From NCBI RefSeq assembly GCF_000231055.2, contig NZ_CM001466.1, forward strand, positions 1,114,571-1,153,311: a DNA stretch of 38,741 bases, read 5' to 3'. Shown one piece after another: positions 33,586 to 38,741 of the stretch. Below the pieces are notes generated by a model. That model ran no database searches. It saw nothing but the letters and a program-made list of their open reading frames with translations, and was not told the origin of the DNA. Position numbers and translations under genes: made by a program. This DNA is from Saccharomonospora azurea NA-128 (lineage in GTDB: Bacteria > Actinomycetota > Actinomycetes > Mycobacteriales > Pseudonocardiaceae). Each line of letters begins with the position of its first letter. The first letter of the stretch is position 1.

Positions 33586-33702
33586 TCAGCGGGGAGCCGC
33601 GCCGGGCAGGTGTGCGCTGAACCAGGCGGAAACCTCCTCGACCGCGCGCGGGTAACGCCGCAGGTCGACCGCGAACTCCTCCGCGGGCGGTGTGGTGCTC
33701 AG
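33586..33702 (-). CDS. Possible small protein or gene remnant after the third YezG-like gene
   Basis: A protein-like frame reads TTPPAEEFAVDLRRYPRAVE then EVSAWFSAHLPGAAPR and stops at 33586. There is no ATG, GTG or TTG at a sensible place. A CTG (33702-33700) overlaps the stop of the preceding gene and would give 38 residues. It may be a coupled mini-gene with a rare start or the tail of a lost gene. No family is recognised. Confidence 0.2.
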   Translation of the reverse strand: MSTTPPAEEFAVDLRRYPRAVEEVSAWFSAHLPGAAPR

Positions 33703-34562
33703 CTCTGCTGCCCGGTGATCAGGTTCACGGCCCGCTGACGCGCGTCCTCCCCCACCTCCGGCACCGCGTACTCCCGGCGCCGAATGTGCGCGAGAAGCTC
33801 CGGATCCGGCGCGATGTCGTGCTCCCGCAGGTAATACGCCACCGCACCCGGCCACACCCACGAACCATCCGTACGGAACGTCAACGGCACCGACGGCGCA
33901 CGCCCCGGATCGAACGCATCCGTGTCATAACTACGCGCCGCCAACACCACCGGAGCACCACCCAAATACTCGAGCACCCGATCCTTTTCCACCGCATCCA
34001 ACGGCGCCCGATTCACCACCGGCCGACCATCACCACCGAACCCGTCGTAGACCTTCGCCGTGCGCAGCTCCGCCGCCGCGCCCGGTGCGGGGGTCGCCGT
34101 GGCCCGGCCGGCTCCTGTCGAGGAGGCGAGCCCGGCACGCTGCCGCAGCCACGCGGGCAGGTGGGCGTCGTCGCGCGGATACATCCGCAACTCGTCCTGG
34201 AAGCCGACAGGAGGCGGGTTCCGCCGCCAACGCGGCTGGGTGTGGTGGGCGAAGTCCGCGTACACGACGCCCGGCGGGTCGACGGTCAGCATGGCACTCA
34301 ACCACGTCCCCCGCCCCGGCACGTACATGCCGGCACGCAGTCGTCCGAGCAGGCTGACGACCTCGGCCGGAGGGCGCACGGGCGACGGTGAGCCGTCCGC
34401 ACCGAACGCCAAGAGATCGACTTCCACGTGCTTGCCGACACTGCGGTACTCGCACAGCAGCTGAGTCCACCCGGCCGGGGCGATCTCGGCGAGCAACGCC
34501 CCGACCCGGTTCACCACCTCGTCACGGTGCCCATCGTCCATCGACGCCGATGCGTTCGTCAT
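33699..34562 (-). CDS. YezG/DUF600-like protein with an unrecognised C-terminal domain
   Basis: 287 residues from an ATG at 34562 with AAGGAG upstream. Residues 10-150 resemble the YezG-like immunity domain of the two genes upstream: ALLAEIAPAGWTQLLCEYRS, RLRAGMYVPGRGTWLSAMLT and MYPRDDAHLPAWLRQRAGLA. After an Ala/Pro-rich linker (about 150-170), a C-terminal domain follows with VYDGFGGDGRPVVNRAPLD, VPLTFRTDGSWVWPGAVAYY and DPELLAHIRRREYAVPEV. I recall this last pattern from actinobacterial proteins next to TNT toxins but cannot name the family. It begins 100 nt after the TNT gene, so one possibility is that it carries the TNT immunity function. That is inference. Confidence 0.6.
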   Translation of the reverse strand: MTNASASMDDGHRDEVVNRVGALLAEIAPAGWTQLLCEYRSVGKHVEVDLLAFGADGSPSPVRPPAEVVSLLGRLRAGMYVPGRGTWLSAMLTVDPPGVVYADFAHHTQPRWRRNPPPVGFQDELRMYPRDDAHLPAWLRQRAGLASSTGAGRATATPAPGAAAELRTAKVYDGFGGDGRPVVNRAPLDAVEKDRVLEYLGGAPVVLAARSYDTDAFDPGRAPSVPLTFRTDGSWVWPGAVAYYLREHDIAPDPELLAHIRRREYAVPEVGEDARQRAVNLITGQQS

Positions 34563-34662
34563 GGCTCTGTCACTCCTTCGCGATCACGACCGCGGTGAAG
34601 GCAGCGGGAGGGTGGCACGGATCGCCGTAGTGCGAGCGCACGATGCTGTTCGAGCCCAGGCA

Positions 34663-35793
34663 TCACTCGGTGTTCTCACCAGCCACGCTCGACGGACGAG
34701 TGGTCGCCTCCGGTACTTCTTCCAGGGCCCCGGACGCGAGCAGGTCGCCTACCGGTCGTTCGAGCACGTATGCGGTCCCGCCGCCGATCTGGTCGTGCCA
34801 CGGCACGACCTGACCCATGATGGCACGGAGCGAGCGCACGGCCCGGAAGACGTGGTACTCACCGTGCACGTCGTCGGCGGGCTGTGACCGATGCGTGAAC
34901 TCGGTGCGCGCCGCGAACACTGTGTTGCCCGCGAGGTCGCCGTAACGGTCGAGTTCAGTGCCCGGCGACACGGTGACCAGACGCTTCCCTCCGTAGTAGT
35001 TCAGGCCGCGATCTCCACCCAGCGGCTGGATCGGCCATTCCTCCGTCGGGCGCCTGGCATCCGGAGGGAGTTCGCCGCGGAAGGCGTCCCTGTGCAGGGA
35101 CAGGTGTCCCACGAAGTAGCGCGCGGCCTGCTCGGCGGCGGGAAAATCCGCCCGTGCCAGCTGTTCTTCCCCGAGAGCGAGGAACACCGCCCAACGGGAG
35201 CCCTCACGCACCAGGCACCAAGCACCGTCGGCGACCTCGCCGACGCGGTAGTACCGCGGGTCCAGGTCGAGTTCGGCCGCCGCGCTCTCGGCTCGGCGTA
35301 ACGCCGCGTCGGAGCTTGTGCCGTCCTCGAGAGTCGCGAGCACGGTCCTGCTGAGCCGGTCGGCGATCCAGTCCGGCACCATACCGTCGTCACGGGGATA
35401 CAGCACCAGCTCCCGGACGAAAGCGTCGAGCGGCGGCTCACCGTCCCAGTCGGGTTCGTCGTCCCAGCGGTACCTGACGTCGATGTGTCCGTCGAGCGCG
35501 ACGGTGCCCGACAGCTCGAACCAGGTTCCGCGCCCCTCCTGGTACATCAACTGCCGAAGCCGTCCCAGGTACTGGGTGAGGACAGCGGGCGGTGTCCACA
35601 GATAGAGGTTGCCGTCGGTCGCACGCCGCAACATCACGACCAGTTCGGTGTGGTCGCCCAGCGCACGATAGGTGACCATGGCTCCGGACCAGTCGGTCGG
35701 TGCGAAGTGAGCCACCACCGCGCCGATTCCGCCGAGTACCTTCTCCTCATCGGCGCCGTTCAGAGCGGCCGTCGGGAGCGTCACGTCAGTCAT
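34663..35793 (-). CDS. YezG-like domain fused to a TNT (NAD glycohydrolase) toxin domain
   Basis: 376 residues. Residues 15-150 form a YezG/DUF600-like domain (HFAPTDWSGAMVTYRALGD, RLRQLMYQEGRGTWFELSGT, LYPRDDGMVPDWIADRLS). A middle segment (about 178-248) has YYRVGEVADGAWCLVREGSR. Residues 262-361 are a TNT domain (PF14021), named after the CpnT NAD-glycohydrolase toxin of M. tuberculosis: GLNYYGGKRLVTVSPGTELD, RYGDLAGNTVFAARTEFTHR, GEYHVFRAVRS, VVPWHDQIGGGTAYVLERPV. The Gln in WHDQIGGG sits where, from memory, the family's catalytic Gln lies. No signal peptide or WXG domain is visible. Its ATG lies inside the end of the preceding gene (8-nt overlap). TNT domains hydrolyse NAD(P)+. Whether this fusion is active is unknown. 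Confidence 0.8.
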   Translation of the reverse strand: MTDVTLPTAALNGADEEKVLGGIGAVVAHFAPTDWSGAMVTYRALGDHTELVVMLRRATDGNLYLWTPPAVLTQYLGRLRQLMYQEGRGTWFELSGTVALDGHIDVRYRWDDEPDWDGEPPLDAFVRELVLYPRDDGMVPDWIADRLSRTVLATLEDGTSSDAALRRAESAAAELDLDPRYYRVGEVADGAWCLVREGSRWAVFLALGEEQLARADFPAAEQAARYFVGHLSLHRDAFRGELPPDARRPTEEWPIQPLGGDRGLNYYGGKRLVTVSPGTELDRYGDLAGNTVFAARTEFTHRSQPADDVHGEYHVFRAVRSLRAIMGQVVPWHDQIGGGTAYVLERPVGDLLASGALEEVPEATTRPSSVAGENTE

Positions 35794-36268
35794 CGATTTC
35801 GTCCCCCTCGTCCGGCTCGGCGAGCTTCACCCTCAACCAGTCGGGCATGTGCTCGTCGTCTCGGGGGAACGCGTCGAGGTCCGCCCGCCAGCTCGATGCG
35901 GGTAACCGAGGTTCCCACAACGGGTCCCAGTCCAAGTTGTAGGTCAGGTTCATCCGCCCCGGCGGTTCGAGCAACCATCGAGCCGAGAACCACGTTCCCC
36001 TCCCTGCCCGGTACATCGTCTGTCGCAGTTGCAACACCGGATCGAGGATGGCCTCGGGCAACGGCACGACCGGCGAAGTGCCGTCGGAGAGCAGCACCGT
36101 GAGCGCAAGGTCGTGCGCCTCGGACACGACCTTGCACATCAGATCGATCCGCAGCCAGTCACCGTCGACGGCGTCGAGCAGCATGAACCCAACTCGCCGA
36201 GTCAAATCTCGTTCCGTGGCCTCGCTTGCAGTCACGTCATCGACTTCCTCGTCCGCATCGTCGCTCAC
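35786..36268 (-). CDS. YezG/DUF600-like immunity protein for the nuclease toxin
   Basis: A 160-residue strongly acidic protein starting at a GTG (36268) 18 nt after the toxin stop. The core matches its two downstream neighbours: VGFMLLDAVDGDWLRIDLMC, LRQTMYRAGRGTWFSARWLL, AFPRDDEHMPDWLRVKLAEP. It corresponds to the YezG-like family (DUF600, PF04634). In Bacillus subtilis, YezG is the immunity partner of YeeF, whose C-terminus is the same NS_2-type nuclease as the upstream gene here. Order, spacing and the known pairing make this the cognate immunity gene. It overlaps the TNT-fusion gene by 8 nt, so the three are one operon. Confidence 0.75.
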   Translation of the reverse strand: MSDDADEEVDDVTASEATERDLTRRVGFMLLDAVDGDWLRIDLMCKVVSEAHDLALTVLLSDGTSPVVPLPEAILDPVLQLRQTMYRAGRGTWFSARWLLEPPGRMNLTYNLDWDPLWEPRLPASSWRADLDAFPRDDEHMPDWLRVKLAEPDEGDEIDD

Positions 36269-36286
36269 TGCTCCGCCTCACCGCTC

Positions 36287-38741
36287 TCATGGCTGCCCGG
36301 ATGGTGGTTGCGCACTGGCCGGGTTGTTCGGGAAGCTCCGAATACGCACGGTCCGCTTACCGTCCACTTCCTCGACCCATCGTACTTGCAGCTCGTGCGG
36401 AACCCGGCTGCCGTCGCGCAGAGCGAAGACCTCCATTTGCTTGATCGACGTACCGTCCCGCTGCAGGAAGCGAATCAAGTCGTCCTCAAAGGACCGCCAA
36501 TGCATGCCGTCGAGATCGAGCTGAGCATTCTGCACCCGCCATTGGGCAACCATGTTGATCAGCTCGCCCGGACCACTCAGTTGATTGGCGTACATGTGAC
36601 CGCCGTCGTACTTGTTGCGCATCTTGCCGGTGTCTGTGCCATCGGCCTTGATGAACGGCTCCTTGCCATCGATACCACCCGCGGTCTTCTGCGCCGTTTC
36701 GTCCTGCCGGACGAGATCGTCCCTCTTCACGACCTCCACGTCCTGGGTCGACGCAGCGACAGTATCGGTGCGATAGCCCTTGACACCGTAGGTCGGCTTC
36801 ACCTCCGGCCCTGTCTCGTACACGTACCGGCCATCGTCCACGCTGTAGACGACGCGAGGAGCCGGTTTGTTCAGATCCGGGTGATGCGGCCGATAGGTCT
36901 CCGCGACGGCGATCTCACTGTTCTTGTCCGTCCAGTACACCGCGCGAGTCTTCTTGACAGTGCCGTCACGGTCCTCGTACTCGCTTTCGACGACATACTG
37001 CCGGTTCGGCTTGAGCTCTCGCCCGTCGAAGAAATTCTCGTTCCTGCCGAGCTCGACTGTCTCGCGTTCGGCCGTTCGGAACAGATCCCGTTCACTGTCG
37101 GGCAGGTCCACGTCGTCGGGCGGCGAGTTCGGATCGAACCTCTGGCGTAGGCGGACCACCGGGGTACGAACCGAGGGGTCCTCGGCAAGGCGGTGAAGAG
37201 CATCGAAGTCCGGGTTGATGCGCATCAGCCGACCGGAGTCGACCTCCGCCCAGCGCACTCTCCCCTCGCCATCGGTGTAGAACCGGCCGCGGTACACGCC
37301 CTTCGTATCGTGTACCTCGTATTCGCGGTATGGCTCGAGTTTTTTCGTCGTCACGAACGGCTGGTTCGGCTTCGGAGGCTTCGGAGGCCCCGGTGGGATG
37401 GCGACGCGGTGGTCGTCCGGGTAATCCGGGCGCTCGAATGTGACGGCAGGTTCAGGCAGGCCATCGGCGTCCGTGCGAAAGACTTGGTGCTGTCCCTCGA
37501 TTTCCACCCGGAACGTCGTGTCCGCGGGCGGATGCGCCACATCAGGATTCGGTACGTAGGCCTTGTTGTCGCTTCCGTCCCTGTTCCTCGGAGGCACGTT
37601 GTCGACGGACGTGTCGATGTGGGTGACCCGTCCTTGGTCGTTGGTGTGATAGGTGCCGCGCAGCGTGCCGTCGTCGTTGTACACCTCGTACGAGGTGTTG
37701 CCTTCGAGTTTCCGGTTTCCGGGGAACGGCTCGTTGCGCCCCGGTGGCCGGATGCCGTTCGCCTCCCCTTCGGCGACCCGGTCCGGCCGGTTGTCTGCCG
37801 GCGGATCGAAATCTCTCACGGCTTGCGGCGTCTCTCGCCTCCTCCGGCTGTACTCGTCGTGGCGAAGCTGTGCCTCCTGCTGTCGTGACTTCGGGTTGCG
37901 ATTGGGGTGATCACTGTCAGGGTCAGCGGGCTGATCCGACCCGGTCCGCCGGCTCGGCACGTCGGGATCGGGAGGACCGTCGTCGCTCCCTCGCGCACGC
38001 GAGGTCTCCGTATCGACGTCGCGTTTGCCGTAATCCGGCGTGTCGGGGGTGAAGCCGTCGTCGCTCGCGCGGGTCGTGGAGCCGTCGGGGCGGTGGCTGG
38101 ACCACTCGCCGTTCGGCGGGATCTTCGGGCGCGGCTTGCCGTCCGGGCCGATCTCGTAGTCGGAGCTGAAGACGTTGCCGTTCGAGTCGGTCCAGGCGGG
38201 CTTGTTCGGCGCCAGTACCTCGGTGTCGAGTTCCCTCGACAGGCGGTGGGCGAAGTCGTTCGAGCTCGCGTCGCAGCCGATGAGCCGGATCGGGCGTCCG
38301 TCGTAGTCGCCGTTGCGGCGCAGGATGTCGGCGAACTCCTCCGGCGAGTACTCCCGGTTGCCGATGCGGGCGTTGCCGTCCGGCGTGACGTGCACGTCGA
38401 CCGTGTAGCGGCCGTCCGGGTCGGGCTTGACGCGGTGCGGGAGGTCTCCCATCTCCGGGTCTCCCCGGTGGAACGACGTGCCCGCCGGGGTGCGCTCGGC
38501 GTGCCGCTGGTTGACCTCCTCGGGAGTCGGCCGATCGTCATGGCCGTGCGGGTCCCGGCCGTCGGGGGCGCGGTTGTCCGGATCACGCCGGTCGGGGTCG
38601 TGCCGGTCGTCGGGGCGCGCATCGCGGTCGTCCGGCCGGGAGTCGTGATCCCGTGGCCGCCCGTCGGAGTCGTGGTCCGGGCGCTGCGGCGGACGTCGGC
38701 CGGGGTCGCCGTTGCCCCGGTGCGGAGCCGGTCCGTGCGGC
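36287..38741 (-). CDS. Large polymorphic toxin with DNA/RNA non-specific nuclease C-terminus, 5' end beyond window
   Basis: The frame is open to the right edge (over 815 codons); upstream of 38452 it continues without a stop, so the ATG there is internal. N-to-C in the window: a disordered Asp/Arg/Pro/His-rich linker; a globular part with VDVHVTPDGNARIGNREYSP, LRRNGDYDGRPIRLIGCDAS and LDTEVLAPNKPAWTDSNGNV; a second disordered stretch; three related units of about 45 residues (NRKLEGNTSYEVYNDDGTLR; KKLEPYREYEVHDTKGVYRG; RELKPNRQYVVESEYEDRDG), each followed by a Y/W-TD..G/S motif. The C-terminus is an Endonuclease_NS_2-type nuclease (PF13930): KYDGGHMYANQLSGPGELIN with the DGGH histidine at 36596-36607, then VQNAQLDLDGMHWRSFEDDL. 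Such proteins usually start with a WXG100-like export domain, which is outside the window. Confidence 0.82.
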   Translation of the reverse strand, partial: PHGPAPHRGNGDPGRRPPQRPDHDSDGRPRDHDSRPDDRDARPDDRHDPDRRDPDNRAPDGRDPHGHDDRPTPEEVNQRHAERTPAGTSFHRGDPEMGDLPHRVKPDPDGRYTVDVHVTPDGNARIGNREYSPEEFADILRRNGDYDGRPIRLIGCDASSNDFAHRLSRELDTEVLAPNKPAWTDSNGNVFSSDYEIGPDGKPRPKIPPNGEWSSHRPDGSTTRASDDGFTPDTPDYGKRDVDTETSRARGSDDGPPDPDVPSRRTGSDQPADPDSDHPNRNPKSRQQEAQLRHDEYSRRRRETPQAVRDFDPPADNRPDRVAEGEANGIRPPGRNEPFPGNRKLEGNTSYEVYNDDGTLRGTYHTNDQGRVTHIDTSVDNVPPRNRDGSDNKAYVPNPDVAHPPADTTFRVEIEGQHQVFRTDADGLPEPAVTFERPDYPDDHRVAIPPGPPKPPKPNQPFVTTKKLEPYREYEVHDTKGVYRGRFYTDGEGRVRWAEVDSGRLMRINPDFDALHRLAEDPSVRTPVVRLRQRFDPNSPPDDVDLPDSERDLFRTAERETVELGRNENFFDGRELKPNRQYVVESEYEDRDGTVKKTRAVYWTDKNSEIAVAETYRPHHPDLNKPAPRVVYSVDDGRYVYETGPEVKPTYGVKGYRTDTVAASTQDVEVVKRDDLVRQDETAQKTAGGIDGKEPFIKADGTDTGKMRNKYDGGHMYANQLSGPGELINMVAQWRVQNAQLDLDGMHWRSFEDDLIRFLQRDGTSIKQMEVFALRDGSRVPHELQVRWVEEVDGKRTVRIRSFPNNPASAQPPSGQP

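Noticed and set aside
38427-38452. ATG at 38452 as the true start of the nuclease toxin
   Set aside because: The same frame continues upstream without a stop to the window edge, with a consistent Asp/Arg/Pro linker composition, so the ATG is internal.

Overview
The window looks like the chromosome of a high-GC actinobacterium, probably a member of the Pseudonocardiaceae (Saccharomonospora/Amycolatopsis-like). This rests on the strong GC bias, many GTG/TTG starts, 4-nt overlapping operons, a Ser/Thr protein kinase and a sugar ABC operon with no ATPase of its own. The genus is an inference.

Layout. 1-5.2 kb: start of an acyltransferase-3 gene, threonine dehydratase ilvA, a DUF2945 protein, a divergent TetR/DHA2-efflux pair, and a frameshifted erythromycin-esterase-family pseudogene. 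5.4-19.6 kb: a minus-strand polymorphic-toxin island. A secreted LamG-domain protein precedes a 2266-residue secreted Rhs/YD-repeat protein that ends in a Hint domain and a short toxin. A 4-nt-overlapping immunity gene follows. Downstream lie a toxin remnant cut by a dead IS5-family element, a frameshifted immunity gene, a complete displaced toxin cassette with its own immunity gene, and two more small orphan genes. The displaced cassette begins with about 315 bp nearly identical to the Hint-coding part of the Rhs gene, so recombination could swap toxins. Much of 5.4-9.6 kb is visibly less GC-rich than the flanks.

20.0-23.1 kb: a Ser/Thr kinase with a polytopic C-terminus, converging on a histidyl-tRNA synthetase across a strong bidirectional terminator. 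23.2-29.9 kb: a sugar-utilisation locus (binding protein, two permeases, LacI regulator, GH3 glycosidase) with two matching 14-bp palindromes in the divergent promoter region. 29.9-33.6 kb: a hemerythrin-like protein and a metQNI-type methionine importer.

33.6-38.7 kb: a second polymorphic-toxin locus on the minus strand. A large toxin running off the right edge has a possible clan-CD-like releasing domain, three repeated linker units and a DGGH nuclease domain. It is followed by a YezG/DUF600-like immunity gene, a YezG-like/TNT (NAD glycohydrolase) fusion, and a third YezG-like protein with an unrecognised C-terminal domain. The most interesting parts are the Rhs cassette array and the tandem YezG-like genes, one of them fused to a toxin.
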